Source: Clostridia bacterium
Lineage (GTDB): Bacteria; Bacillota_A; Clostridia; Christensenellales; Aristaeellaceae
Length of the DNA stretch: 64,000 bases
Direction of reading: 5' to 3'
NCBI GenBank assembly: GCA_017938645.1
Contig: JAGBBE010000101.1
Span: forward strand, 24,691-88,690
The notes below the pieces were generated by a model that was not told the origin of the DNA, searched no databases, and was given only the letters and a program-made list of their open reading frames with translations. Position 1 is the stretch's first letter. Each line of letters opens with the position of its first letter. The position numbers were made by a program, and so were the translations under genes. This document shows positions 28,027-37,603 of this stretch, piece by piece.

Positions 28027-29742
28027 CTATTTTTTGTGTTTTTTCCAATCATCAGCGGCTTTCAGGATCGCTTTTGCGTGTGCAATGCCGCTTTCCTGCT
28101 GACTCTGTGTAACGCCCAGGAGCCTTGCAACCTCCTGCACCCTGCCTTCTTCGTTCAACGGAGTCACCTTGGATACAGTTCTTTCCCCTATTACTTCTTT
28201 GCGTACCAGATACTGTGTATCAGCCATTGCTGCAATCTGCGCCAGGTGCGTTACGCACAGCACCTGATGGTAACGTGCAATAGACGCCATTTTTTCAGAT
28301 ACCACACCTGCAATGTGTCCGCTGATACCAGTATCAATCTCGTCGAAGATCATGCAGGGAATCCCGTCGTGCTCAGCGCCAGCCGTTTTCAGAGCCAGCA
28401 TCAGGCGCGACAGTTCGCCGCCGGATGCTGTTTTGTCCAGAGGTTTCAGCGGTTCGCCGGGATTGGGTGCGATATAGAAGCAAATGTGATCGTCGCCGTT
28501 GGGCGTAGGAATTTTCTTCTGATCCGGCGGAAGCGGTTCAAATACACAGGCAAAACGTGTGTTACTCATGCCGAGATCGCGAAGTTCGGCTTCCATGATC
28601 TTCTCAAACCGTACTGCGAGCTTTTTGCGTTCTTCTGTAAGTTTGGCCGCAGCATTGCGGTAAGCAGCGAGCTTTTGCTTGTAGTCAGTTTCAGCGCGTT
28701 TGAGCCTTTCCTCCATGCTTCCCAAACGGGAAAGCTCCTCCCGAATTTCTTCGTGATGGAGAACCAGTTCATCTGCTGTCATACCATAACGTCGCTCGAG
28801 CTTACGGATCAGGTCGAGCCTGTCCTGAACTGCTTCACTTCTTTCTGGGTCAAAGCTGTCGTTTTCGAGAATCTCACGGAGTTCAATTCCCATTTCCTCC
28901 GCTTCGTAATAGGCGCTCGAAAGACGGTCTGCAAGCATTTTAAAGCGGGGATCAATCTCTTCGATCAGCTGCATGGCTGCACAGGCATCGCGCAGCTTGC
29001 TGATGGCACTCTTCTCGCGTCCGCCGCCCATGACCTCTTCGTAGGCATTACGGACAGCAGTGTCGATCTTTTCAGCGCTGGCAAATTTCGTTTTCTCTGC
29101 TGCCAGTTGTTCTGCCTCTCCTTTTTCAAGCTGAGCGGCATCCAGCTCCTTCACACGTGTTTCCAGATAGGCCTGACGCTCGGCACGCTGGGCATTTTCT
29201 TTGCGAAGAGCAGAAAAACGGGAACTGCTCTCACGCCATGTGTGATACGCCTGGGCAGCTGCTGCCTGGTATTCGGCAAAATCCTTGTCTCCAAAGGAGT
29301 CAAGAAAAGACATATGATTTTTGCTGTCCAGCAGACTTTGATGCTCATGCTGTCCATGAATATCAATCAGATAAGCAGTAACGCTTCGTAAAAAGGCAAG
29401 CGGAACAATCACTCCGCACACGCGGCAAACATTCCGACCCTCGGCAGTGATTTCGCGACGGATGCTCATCAGACCGTCTTCTGCTTCAAGCTCCTGCTCC
29501 TGAAGGAGTGCAAGAACACGCGGACATGCAGAAACATCAATCAGAGCCTCGACAGAAGCCTTCTCGCAGCCTGAACGGATCAGACCACGGTCAGCGCGTT
29601 CGCCAAGCATCAGATTGATGCTGTCGACAATGATGGATTTACCAGCGCCAGTTTCGCCGCTGAGCACATGCATGCCATTGCCGAATTCAATATGCAGTTG
29701 TTCGATCAGTGCAATATTGCGCACTGTCATCGACACAAGCAT
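28027..29742 (-). CDS. recN: DNA repair protein RecN
   Basis: 571 residues, an SMC-like ATPase. Walker A is LSGETGAGKSIIVDSINLMLGERAD; two coiled-coil arms occupy about 150-380; the signature motif TASGGELSRLMLALK and Walker B CMIFDEIDTGISG follow. RecN holds DNA ends together during double-strand break repair and is commonly SOS-induced. It is third in nadK-argR-recN, an order conserved in many Firmicutes. RBS GAAAGGAAAG lies 7 bases before the ATG. Confidence 0.96.
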   Translation of the reverse strand: MLVSMTVRNIALIEQLHIEFGNGMHVLSGETGAGKSIIVDSINLMLGERADRGLIRSGCEKASVEALIDVSACPRVLALLQEQELEAEDGLMSIRREITAEGRNVCRVCGVIVPLAFLRSVTAYLIDIHGQHEHQSLLDSKNHMSFLDSFGDKDFAEYQAAAAQAYHTWRESSSRFSALRKENAQRAERQAYLETRVKELDAAQLEKGEAEQLAAEKTKFASAEKIDTAVRNAYEEVMGGGREKSAISKLRDACAAMQLIEEIDPRFKMLADRLSSAYYEAEEMGIELREILENDSFDPERSEAVQDRLDLIRKLERRYGMTADELVLHHEEIREELSRLGSMEERLKRAETDYKQKLAAYRNAAAKLTEERKKLAVRFEKIMEAELRDLGMSNTRFACVFEPLPPDQKKIPTPNGDDHICFYIAPNPGEPLKPLDKTASGGELSRLMLALKTAGAEHDGIPCMIFDEIDTGISGHIAGVVSEKMASIARYHQVLCVTHLAQIAAMADTQYLVRKEVIGERTVSKVTPLNEEGRVQEVARLLGVTQSQQESGIAHAKAILKAADDWKKHKK

Positions 29743-29771
29743 AGCAAGACTTTCCTTTCGTATCAGATGCC

Positions 29772-30224
29772 TTAGCGGCGAATCATCGCATTGAGGCGGT
29801 CAACAACAGACTTGACCTCTTCAACGCTTCTGACAATCATCAGAATGGTGTTTTCACCAGCAATTGTTCCCAGAATTTCAGGCCATTGCAGGCTGTCGAT
29901 GGTTTCCGCAGCAATGCTGGCGCTTGCGGAAAGCGTCTTGAGAATGATCTGGTTATATGCATAGCTGATGCTGATCACTGTCTCGCTGAACATGCGAACC
30001 AGACGCTCATTGAGGCCGTTTTCGTTCTTGTCGGATGTGACATAGCGGTAGGAACCATCCCCGGAGAGCGCTTTAACAAGCCGGAGTTCTTTGATATCAC
30101 GTGACACAGTCGCCTGAGTCACCTGAAAACCATGACTGCGAAGAGCATCCGCAAGCTCTTCCTGCGTTTCAATAGCCTGGTCAGCGATGATTTCCAAAAT
30201 AGCAATCTGTCGGGCCGATTTCAT
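29772..30224 (-). CDS. argR: Arginine repressor ArgR/AhrC
   Basis: 150 residues. N-terminal winged helix (RQIAILEIIADQAIETQEELADALRSHGFQVTQATVSRDIKELRLVK) and C-terminal arginine-binding hexamerisation domain ending GTIAGENTILMIVRS. It represses arginine synthesis and activates catabolism. Encoded between nadK and recN. An ARG-box-like palindrome overlaps the promoter of nadK, so the operon may be autoregulated. Confidence 0.95.
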   Translation of the reverse strand: MKSARQIAILEIIADQAIETQEELADALRSHGFQVTQATVSRDIKELRLVKALSGDGSYRYVTSDKNENGLNERLVRMFSETVISISYAYNQIILKTLSASASIAAETIDSLQWPEILGTIAGENTILMIVRSVEEVKSVVDRLNAMIRR

Positions 30225-30242
30225 TGGTATACACGCTCCTTA

Positions 30243-31082
30243 TCAACAGCTCCACTCAGTAAGCTTCACTCTGATTTTGCTGAAGAAACTGCGGGGCTCC
30301 AATCGGATAAACCGTGCCGGTCTATCTGCACGGGTAATCAGCAGTTCGTGTCCGCCCGGAAACTCGATGGGCTCACGTCCATCCACCGAAATCATAGCGC
30401 TTCTCTCTTCGGTAAGAAGAATCGAAATGCTTTGCGATGCAGACGTTACCACCGGACGGTGCTGGAGAGAATGCGGACAAATCGGTGTAATCAGCATGCA
30501 TTCCACTTCGGGACAGACCAACGGTCCACCCGCAGAGAGAGAATAGCCGGTTGAACCGGTCGGCGTGGAAACAATCAAACCGTCCGCAACGAAATGGCCG
30601 ACCAATTCACCGTTTACACGTGCATCCATGCCAATCAGACGAGAATAACCGCCGCGGCTTACGACGATATCATTGAGCGCAAGTCCCATTCTCCCATCGA
30701 TGGTTGCTTCAAGCATCATGCGTTCTTCGACGCGGTATTCGTCTCTGGCAAGAAGGCTGCAAGCCTGATCGAGATGATCCAATTCAACCTCGGTCAGAAA
30801 GCCGACCCGTCCGATATTGATTCCCAGCACAGGCAGATCAACCTGCAAAGCCAGAGCATTGGCACGAAGCAGCGTTCCATCGCCGCCAAGCGCGACAATG
30901 GCGTCGCATTGCGAAGCATCAAGCTCAGCAAAAAGGCCCTTCGCCTTATCGCCGAGCTTGTTATGCAGCCACGGTTCTGCCGAAACGCTGATTCCGGATT
31001 TTTGAAACGCTTCCGTTACTTCAGCAGCAAGCGTCATGGTATCTGGTTTGCGCTGATGCATCAGCATATAAACATTTTTCAT
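30243..31082 (-). CDS. nadK: NAD kinase
   Basis: 279 residues from the ATG at 31082, preceded by GAAAGGCGG; the frame stays open upstream into the promoter but that start is rejected. The GGDGTLLRAN motif (NAD kinase signature), LGINIGRVGFLTEVE and the STPTGSTGYSLSAGGPLV glycine loop are present. It phosphorylates NAD to NADP. First gene of nadK-argR-recN. Confidence 0.95.
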   Translation of the reverse strand: MKNVYMLMHQRKPDTMTLAAEVTEAFQKSGISVSAEPWLHNKLGDKAKGLFAELDASQCDAIVALGGDGTLLRANALALQVDLPVLGINIGRVGFLTEVELDHLDQACSLLARDEYRVEERMMLEATIDGRMGLALNDIVVSRGGYSRLIGMDARVNGELVGHFVADGLIVSTPTGSTGYSLSAGGPLVCPEVECMLITPICPHSLQHRPVVTSASQSISILLTEERSAMISVDGREPIEFPGGHELLITRADRPARFIRLEPRSFFSKIRVKLTEWSC

Positions 31083-31104
31083 CACGACGCCGCCTTTCTG
31101 AAAT

Positions 31105-31133
31105 AGTATAACACAGTTTGCATAACTATGCAA
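31105..31133 (-). promoter_or_regulatory. nadK-argR-recN promoter
   Basis: Minus strand TTGCAT (31128-31133), 17-base spacer, TATACT (31105-31110), about 23 bases before the nadK ATG. Confidence 0.75.
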
Positions 31134-31143
31134 CTATGCATAA
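31118..31143. promoter_or_regulatory. ARG-box-like operator over the nadK promoter
   Basis: TTGCATAACTATGCAA (31118-31133) is a perfect 7-bp inverted repeat with 2-base centre and resembles the ARG box pattern TGAAT-N4-ATTCA with C in place of A. A further half site CTATGCAT follows. It covers the -35 box, as expected for repression by the argR product. Confidence 0.5.
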
Positions 31144-31159
31144 ATCGTTAAGAAACCGT

Positions 31160-31975
31160 TCAATCTTTGGCCAGCGTCTTATGCGCAGCAGAAACAACTT
31201 CTTTGATTCTTTCTAAATCCACCTGAGTTACAGCCAATTCAGCAGGAAGAAGCTCAGTGATGTATTCGATATTGCCTTCCGGTCCGGTGATCGGCGAAAA
31301 ATCAAGCTGCGACATAGCATAACCGAAACTTGGTACAAAAGCCGCAATGTCCTCGATTACCTGACGATGTACCGCAGGATCGCGTACAACGCCCTTCTTC
31401 CCCACATGTTCACGTCCTGCTTCAAACTGAGGTTTGATGAGAATACAGAAACGTCCCTTGCCGTCCATGAGGCCTGCTGCTACAGGAAGAATCAGCTTTA
31501 CAGAGATGAAAGAAACGTCCATTACCGTCAGATCTGGGACACATGGAATTTCCTCATGTGTGAGATAACGCGCATTTGTACGTTCCAGAACCGTCACTCG
31601 CTCGTCACTTCGGATCTTCCAGTCGAGCTGGCCATACCCAACGTCGATTGCATATACATGGCTTGCGCCATTCTGCAGAAGAACATCTGTGAAACCGCCG
31701 GTAGCAGCTCCGATATCCATAGCAGTCTGACCGGTTACGTCCACGTTGAAAACACGAAGCGCCTTGTCAAGTTTGAGCGCGCCGCGTCCCACAAAAGGAT
31801 GCGTATGTCCGCGGACGATCAACTCGGCATCCTCAGTGACCTTTTCTGACGCTTTGAGTACCTTGACTTCTTTCACATAGACCTGTCCAGCCATAATCAG
31901 CGCCTGCGCACGTTCACGGCTGGGAGCAAGTCCCTGACGAACCAGCGCAAGATCTACGCGCAGTTTATCTGCCAT
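31160..31975 (-). CDS. tlyA: TlyA family rRNA (cytidine-2'-O)-methyltransferase
   Basis: 271 residues. N-terminal S4 RNA-binding domain (LRVDLALVRQGLAPSRERAQALIMAGQV) and an FtsJ-like SAM methyltransferase domain with DIGAATGGFTDVLLQNGA and LTVMDVSFISVKLILP. In mycobacteria TlyA methylates 16S and 23S rRNA; the Firmicutes homologue is often called YqxC. Its start overlaps the dxs stop by 11 bases, a conserved neighbourhood (dxs-tlyA-nadK-argR-recN). Confidence 0.93.
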   Translation of the reverse strand: MADKLRVDLALVRQGLAPSRERAQALIMAGQVYVKEVKVLKASEKVTEDAELIVRGHTHPFVGRGALKLDKALRVFNVDVTGQTAMDIGAATGGFTDVLLQNGASHVYAIDVGYGQLDWKIRSDERVTVLERTNARYLTHEEIPCVPDLTVMDVSFISVKLILPVAAGLMDGKGRFCILIKPQFEAGREHVGKKGVVRDPAVHRQVIEDIAAFVPSFGYAMSQLDFSPITGPEGNIEYITELLPAELAVTQVDLERIKEVVSAAHKTLAKD

Positions 31976-33848
31976 TGTCAGCTACACTCTCTTTCAAATG
32001 CTTTCGTACCATGGCGGCAATTCCAGCGTCATCCAGTCCGACCTCTTCCAAAAGGTGCTTATGGTCGCCATGCTGAATAAAACGGTCTTCAATGGCGATG
32101 GGAATGATCGGATGATTCATCTGATGCTCAGCCGCCCATTCAAGCACAGAGCTTCCAAATCCGCCCATGAGGACATGCTCTTCGATGGTAAAAACCGTAC
32201 GTCCGCTGTCGAAAATCTTCTTCAGGCACTCGTGATCCAAAGGCTTGATAGTAGAAGCGTTTACGACCTCCAGATCAATGCCCTCCTGCGCAAGACCGTC
32301 TGCAACGCGTAAAGCCGCAGCCGTCATGCTTCCGGCAGCAAGGATGACCGCATCTGATCCCTTGCGAAGTAGCTCCCACTTTCCAGCCTTGAAGGAGGAA
32401 ATCTGGTAGGAATCCGGCAGCTTTTCGGCGCTCTTGGGATAGCGGATTGAACACGGCACATTCATTTCGGCCGTAGCTTTGATCATCAGTTCCAGTTCTT
32501 TTGCGTCAGCAGGCGCAAGTACTGTCATACCCGGAATATGCCTCAGGTAAGAATAATCATACAATCCCTGATGTGACTGACCGTCTTCATTGGAAATGCC
32601 CGCACGATCCAGCAAAAACACCACCGGGAGCTGCTGGATGCATACGTCATGCAGCACCTGATCATATCCGCGCTGCAGGAAGGTAGAATACACAAAGAAA
32701 TAGGGTCTTATTCCGCCTGAGGCCATACCCGCACAAAGCGTTACTGCATGCTCCTCAGCAATACCGACATCAAGGAAACGATCCGGATATGCCTTCTGGA
32801 ACTGACTGGTACAGGTTCCAAGCGGCATCGCTGCAGTAACTGCAACAATACGCTTGTCCTTTGCGGCCATCTCGATGAGGGTTCGATTGGCAACTGAGCC
32901 ATTGGAAACGGAAGAAGAACTGTTCATCTTGCCGCTTTCAACAAGGAAAGGCGGAGTGCCATGGAAATCCTCCGGTTTGCTTTCGGCTCGGTGATAGCCA
33001 TAACCCTTCTTGGTAATGCAGTGAATCACGACAGGCTCGTCGAAATGCTTTGCCTGTTCAAGAATACGTTCAACCGCGAACTGATCGTTGCCATTGATGG
33101 GACCCAAATAGCGAAAACCGAGCGCAGAGAAAAAGCCTTCGTCGACAAAAGCGCTCTTGACCATCTGCTTGGTACGATGAATTACGCGGTAGAGCGGTTC
33201 GCCAACAACCGGAATCCTCGCAAGTTTGCTTCGTACCTGTTTTTTGGTGCTGTTCCAGCCGACGCTGGCGCGCAGGTGCGAAAGATAACGGCTGAGCGCG
33301 CCGACATTCTTCGCAATGGACATTTCGTTGTCATTGAGAAGAAGAATCATGCGTGTCTTGCTGTTGCCGCAATCGTTGAGCGCCTCATAGCACATGCCTC
33401 CGGTCAGCGCGCCGTCGCCGACAACAGCAACCACATGATGGCTTTCCCCCATCAGATCCCTCGCCCTTGCAAAACCAAGAGCAGCAGAGATCGCAGTGGA
33501 GGCGTGTCCGGCTTCAAAACAGTCGTATTCACTTTCGCACCGACGCGGAAAACCAGAGATACCGCCATATGTACGGATGGTATCAAAGGCTTGATAGCGT
33601 CCGGTGAGCAGCTTATGCGCATAAGTCTGGTGTCCTACATCGAAAACGATCTTGTCCTTGGGCGCGTCAAAAACACGGTGGAGGGCAAGTGTGATTTCGA
33701 CGATGCCCAGATTGGAGGACAGATGTCCGCCATTCTGAGATACCGTCTGGATGATTTTTGTCCGGATATCATCCGCAAGCTCTTCGCATTCTTCGCGGTT
33801 GAGATTACGGATATCAGACGGCTGATGAATGTGAGAAAGTTCGGCCAT
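31965..33848 (-). CDS. dxs: 1-deoxy-D-xylulose-5-phosphate synthase
   Basis: 627 residues. Thiamine diphosphate domain with GHQTYAHKLLTGR and GDGALTGGMCYEALN, pyrimidine domain with AEEHAVTLCAGMASGGIRPYFFVYSTFLQRGYDQVLHD region, and a C-terminal transketolase domain. It condenses pyruvate and glyceraldehyde-3-phosphate, the entry step of the MEP isoprenoid pathway, which supplies the undecaprenyl and dolichol-like carriers used by wall and GT-C enzymes here. AAGGAG lies only 4 bases before the ATG. Confidence 0.96.
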   Translation of the reverse strand: MAELSHIHQPSDIRNLNREECEELADDIRTKIIQTVSQNGGHLSSNLGIVEITLALHRVFDAPKDKIVFDVGHQTYAHKLLTGRYQAFDTIRTYGGISGFPRRCESEYDCFEAGHASTAISAALGFARARDLMGESHHVVAVVGDGALTGGMCYEALNDCGNSKTRMILLLNDNEMSIAKNVGALSRYLSHLRASVGWNSTKKQVRSKLARIPVVGEPLYRVIHRTKQMVKSAFVDEGFFSALGFRYLGPINGNDQFAVERILEQAKHFDEPVVIHCITKKGYGYHRAESKPEDFHGTPPFLVESGKMNSSSSVSNGSVANRTLIEMAAKDKRIVAVTAAMPLGTCTSQFQKAYPDRFLDVGIAEEHAVTLCAGMASGGIRPYFFVYSTFLQRGYDQVLHDVCIQQLPVVFLLDRAGISNEDGQSHQGLYDYSYLRHIPGMTVLAPADAKELELMIKATAEMNVPCSIRYPKSAEKLPDSYQISSFKAGKWELLRKGSDAVILAAGSMTAAALRVADGLAQEGIDLEVVNASTIKPLDHECLKKIFDSGRTVFTIEEHVLMGGFGSSVLEWAAEHQMNHPIIPIAIEDRFIQHGDHKHLLEEVGLDDAGIAAMVRKHLKESVADNGR

Positions 33849-33863
33849 AATGCTCCTTTTGTA

Positions 33864-35072
33864 TCAGCCAAGCTTGGAACCGTTCTTGGGGCCAGCCTTG
33901 CCGCCCAGCGATACATCGCTGAGAATGCTGGAGGAATATGCGTAGTTGCTGTCGTCCTTGTCCTGACGTGCTTCCATGGCGAAAGCGACAAGCTTGTCGA
34001 TCATTTCAGCATAAGGAAGCTTCGTTGCTTCCCACAGATAGAAAGCCATGGATCCGGGAATGGTGTTGATCTCGGTAATATACAGTCCGTTGTTCGCGGC
34101 GTCGAACATATAGTCGATACGTACCACGCCTCTGCAGTCGAGATTGTTAAAGATATCAACCGAAAGCTTCTGAATCTTTTCTCGAAGTTCAGGTTCAATA
34201 GGCGCAGGCAGAACTCGCTTGAGCGAGGCCATGCCCTTGCTTCCTCCGGATGCGCCGTATTTGTCCAGATAGCTGAGCAGGTCGCCGCCAGTCACAGGCA
34301 TCTCGATTTCGCTAGCCTCAGCCTCTCCGTTATATCCGAGCACAGAGCAGTTCAGCTCTAACGGTTTGTTGAGGCCCTGTTCGATAAGTACCTTGCGGTC
34401 GAAATCAAAGGCAAGCTCCAGCGCTTCTTCCAGTTCAGCACGATTATTCGCACGGCTGACGCCGATGGAAGAGCCCAGAGAAGCCGGCTTGACGAAGACA
34501 GGATAAGGAAGTTCTTTCTCGATGGAATCCATCACAAGAGCGCGATCCTTTTCCCACGCACGACGGAGAAACCAGCATCCCGGAAGCACAGGAAATCCTG
34601 CACCGCGGAAGAACTGCTTCATGTAAACCTTATCCATGCCAAGCGCGCTTGCGCCAACGCCAGCGCTGGCATACGGGATGTTGCACAATTCCAGCAGGCC
34701 CTGAATCGTGCCATCCTCGCCGTGCATGCCATGGAACACAGGAATGGCACAATCAATTCTGGCAACAACCACTTCCCTGTCCTTGCCAAGAAGGCCCTTG
34801 CCGTGCTCAATGCGGGTCAATGCACCGGAACCGGCGGTAATATCCAGATTTACGCGAACAATGCCCTTTTTCATCGGGTCAAAGTTGGTATAGGTGGACA
34901 TTTCAAACAGCGCTTCACCGGTAAACCATTCACCCTGTTTGCTGATATAGACAGGAATTACATCATACTTTTCGCGGTTAACAGCGCGCATCAGCTGTAC
35001 TGCGCTGATGATCGATACATCATGCTCACAGGTGCGGCTTCCATAAAAGACGCCCAGTTGCAGCTTGCTCAT
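33864..35072 (-). CDS. ddl: D-alanine--D-alanine ligase
   Basis: 402 residues, longer than the usual 310-370 because of insertions and a C-terminal Gly/Ser/Lys-rich tail of about 25 residues. ATP-grasp blocks are CEHDVSIISA, HGMHGEDGTIQGLLELCNIPYASAGVGASALGMDK, VKPASLGSSIGVSRA and ITEINTIPGSM. It makes the D-Ala-D-Ala dipeptide used by MurF. The next gene upstream is a MurF-like ligase, forming a peptidoglycan pair. RBS GGAGGAATAG. Confidence 0.95.
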   Translation of the reverse strand: MSKLQLGVFYGSRTCEHDVSIISAVQLMRAVNREKYDVIPVYISKQGEWFTGEALFEMSTYTNFDPMKKGIVRVNLDITAGSGALTRIEHGKGLLGKDREVVVARIDCAIPVFHGMHGEDGTIQGLLELCNIPYASAGVGASALGMDKVYMKQFFRGAGFPVLPGCWFLRRAWEKDRALVMDSIEKELPYPVFVKPASLGSSIGVSRANNRAELEEALELAFDFDRKVLIEQGLNKPLELNCSVLGYNGEAEASEIEMPVTGGDLLSYLDKYGASGGSKGMASLKRVLPAPIEPELREKIQKLSVDIFNNLDCRGVVRIDYMFDAANNGLYITEINTIPGSMAFYLWEATKLPYAEMIDKLVAFAMEARQDKDDSNYAYSSSILSDVSLGGKAGPKNGSKLG

Positions 35073-35089
35073 TTTCTATTCCTCCAAAA

Positions 35090-36715
35090 TCAAGCTTCCT
35101 GATAATGATCCGGAAGATCGTTTTCATACAGAACTGTATCTGTCGGTCGAACCATGGAATGCAAAAGACGTGTAGACGCATCCAGACTGTCAACCCGATG
35201 AATATCTTCCTCCGGGAAACCAGCTTCCATAAGGCCCTCGACAATTGGAAGCGTGCGGTTTTTGCCCACAAGAATTGCCACATCCACGCACCCTGCCATT
35301 TCACGGCCAAACTCGCGGTTGTATTCATCTTCCTTTTCGCCAAGTTCAACCATACCAGGAGTAATGATTATCCTGCGCTGCGGGAATTCCTTGAGAACAT
35401 GCAGCGCTGCTTTCGCACCAACGGGGTTGGAGTTGAACGCATCATTGATGATGGTGAATGCACCCGGACGTGTCATCAGTTCAAGACGGTTCTTGACGAT
35501 CTGCAGCTTTTCGATACCGTGCGAGATCTGTCGCAGAGTGAGGCCGAGATCGCTTGCAGCCATTGCAGCAAGCAGAATATTCTGGATATTATGTTCACCC
35601 AGCAGACGGGTATGACATTCGATGCTTCCTTTGTCTCGGATATGCAGCTGGAACGTACTTCCCTGCGAAGAAACACGGATATCCTCACACCAGCAGTCGC
35701 ACTTGTCAGCATCTTTTCCGCAGAGCTTCTTCGGACGCTGCGTTTTTTCATACATCTGGGTGCAATAAGCGCCGTCGTCGTAGAAATAACAGTTTCCATC
35801 TGCAGGCAGACCTTCAATCAGCTCGTACTTTGTCTTTGCGACACGTTCAATGGTTTTGAAGGTTTCGAGATGCTGAGGGCCAACAGAGGTAACAATGCCG
35901 ATCTGAGGCTTAACCAGACGGCACATTTCCTTGATATCACCCACATGACGTGCGCCCATCTCGCCGACAAACACCTGATAGGAAGGCGTCAGCCGCTCAC
36001 GAATGGCACGCGAAACGCCCATAGGCGTATTAAAGCTGGCAGGCGTGATTAGGGTCGGATACTTTTCGCTCAGAATCGTACCAAGAATATGCTTGACGGA
36101 CGTCTTGCCATAACTGCCGGTGATACCGATGCGAATCAGACGGTCGTTGGCAAGAAGTTTTCGGCGGGCATCGCGGAAATAACACTCGCTGATCGCCTTT
36201 TCAATCGGCCACGCAAGAAGGCCGCTGAGCGCTACAATCAGAGGGAGAAACACAGGCCAAATGAAAGCGAACGAAGCTGCGACAGAGCTGTTTGCAAACA
36301 AACTGATCAATGTCATTACAACGACGTGTACGACGTATAGCCTCTTCACACGACTTGTAATAACGAACTTCTTTTTGGCATGCTTTTCGTTGAAAACCTT
36401 AGCAATCAGCAGTCCAACGACAACATTCAGACCCAGCGACAAAATGCTGAACAGAATCAGAAGAGGAACAGGTGTGATAACATACAGCCCTAAAATGGCG
36501 AGCAGATATGTTATAGCAACCATGCCGACGCTTGCACAAATTCCAGGCAGCAGACTATGACGCCAATTGCGTTTTAACGTGCGGAAGTATCCGGGAAACT
36601 GATAGCTTTCAAGCTGAAAATAATGCAGAAGTGTACGAGATGCAAAGATACAGCTCAAGACCGGCGCAATGATAAATGTCCATTTCAGCAAAGGGGCCGT
36701 GATCGCATGAATCAT
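35090..36715 (-). CDS. murF: MurF-like Mur ligase with N-terminal membrane domain
   Basis: 541 residues. About 190 N-terminal residues form some four to five membrane helices in place of the usual soluble uridine-binding domain. The Mur ligase core follows: P-loop GITGSYGKTSVKHIL (197-211), NTPMGVSRAIRE, GARHVGDIKEMC, LLGEHNIQNILLA and the C-domain with DAFNSNPVGAKAALHVL. Family knowledge says MurF adds D-Ala-D-Ala to UDP-MurNAc-tripeptide; location directly before ddl fits that. Whether this is the sole MurF or a specialised membrane-bound paralogue cannot be decided here. The ATG overlaps the upstream gene's stop as ATGA. Confidence 0.85.
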   Translation of the reverse strand: MIHAITAPLLKWTFIIAPVLSCIFASRTLLHYFQLESYQFPGYFRTLKRNWRHSLLPGICASVGMVAITYLLAILGLYVITPVPLLILFSILSLGLNVVVGLLIAKVFNEKHAKKKFVITSRVKRLYVVHVVVMTLISLFANSSVAASFAFIWPVFLPLIVALSGLLAWPIEKAISECYFRDARRKLLANDRLIRIGITGSYGKTSVKHILGTILSEKYPTLITPASFNTPMGVSRAIRERLTPSYQVFVGEMGARHVGDIKEMCRLVKPQIGIVTSVGPQHLETFKTIERVAKTKYELIEGLPADGNCYFYDDGAYCTQMYEKTQRPKKLCGKDADKCDCWCEDIRVSSQGSTFQLHIRDKGSIECHTRLLGEHNIQNILLAAMAASDLGLTLRQISHGIEKLQIVKNRLELMTRPGAFTIINDAFNSNPVGAKAALHVLKEFPQRRIIITPGMVELGEKEDEYNREFGREMAGCVDVAILVGKNRTLPIVEGLMEAGFPEEDIHRVDSLDASTRLLHSMVRPTDTVLYENDLPDHYQEA

Positions 36716-37509
36716 GCAGCATTTCCTCCCCAGAAAAATGTTTCAACGATGACACGGAAGCGCTGGGATTCTTCCAAAAAGGCAAAATGACTCCGGCCGT
36801 CAAAAACAACAAGTCCAGCATCCGGAATTTCCTTTTCCATCTTCTGACCCATCCAAAGCGGCGTTTCGGTGTCGTTGCTGCCCCAGATCAGCAGTGTGGA
36901 AGCCTTTACTTTCGGCAAAAGATCCGACAGATCCTGATTGATCACTTTAACAAACGTTTGGCGCATGTTTGCATTCAATCGTTTATAATCCTCGGAACCG
37001 TACTTCTGAACAAGTTTCTCCTGAAGATTTGCAACAATCCCTTTGAGGAAGGATACACTCTCAAAATGCTGAAGCAGCGCTTTCAGCTTCTTATACTGCA
37101 GCTGTTTCTTAGTCTGCGTCTGCGCAGCAGGTTTCCGAATACCCGCGCCGCCCGTAATGACCATTTTGTCAACCAGCTGAGGCTGGTGGGCAGCGATCCA
37201 CAACGCAACTCTTCCGCCAAAGGAATGCGCGACAATATTTACTTTCGAAATAGAGAGCTTAGAGAGAAGTCCAAGAATCTGCTCAGCATACTCCGGCACT
37301 CCCCATGGCACAGAAGGTTCGCCGCTCTGTCCATGTCCCGGAAAGTCAACAGAAAGCACCGACACATGCTTGCAGAACTCATTTTGAAACATCGAATAGA
37401 TGGAGCCATCACAGCCCCAGCCATGCAAAAACAATATGACGGGCGCATCGCTGCCTTCCAACTGGTCATAGCGGTAGGCAATGCGGCAATCGCAAATCAA
37501 AGCTTCCAC
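36712..37509 (-). CDS. Alpha/beta hydrolase
   Basis: 265 residues from a GTG at 37509 with AAAGGTGG upstream; a more upstream TTG in frame is rejected. Oxyanion segment FLHGWGCDGS, nucleophile serine in VAHSFGGRVALW, acid in LLIWGSNDTETPL and histidine in RSHFAFLE are all in place, so it should be active. Helical cap about 120-190. Substrate unknown. It is co-transcribed with and overlaps murF-like, suggesting an envelope-related ester or amide, though such hydrolases vary widely. Confidence 0.85.
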   Translation of the reverse strand: MEALICDCRIAYRYDQLEGSDAPVILFLHGWGCDGSIYSMFQNEFCKHVSVLSVDFPGHGQSGEPSVPWGVPEYAEQILGLLSKLSISKVNIVAHSFGGRVALWIAAHQPQLVDKMVITGGAGIRKPAAQTQTKKQLQYKKLKALLQHFESVSFLKGIVANLQEKLVQKYGSEDYKRLNANMRQTFVKVINQDLSDLLPKVKASTLLIWGSNDTETPLWMGQKMEKEIPDAGLVVFDGRSHFAFLEESQRFRVIVETFFWGGNAA

Positions 37510-37561
37510 GGAAGCACCACCTTTCCATAGCAACCCAACTTATTTTACCCTATTCTATTCA

Positions 37562-37603
37562 AAAAGAAAAGCCATAACTGCATTTTTCGCAGTCAGGCTT
37601 TTG
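37562..37603 (-). terminator. Terminator after the GNAT gene
   Basis: Minus strand AAAAGCC-TGACTGC arm, 7-base loop, GCAGTTA-T-GGCTTTT arm and CTTTTT. The hairpin includes the GNAT stop codon. Confidence 0.85.
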
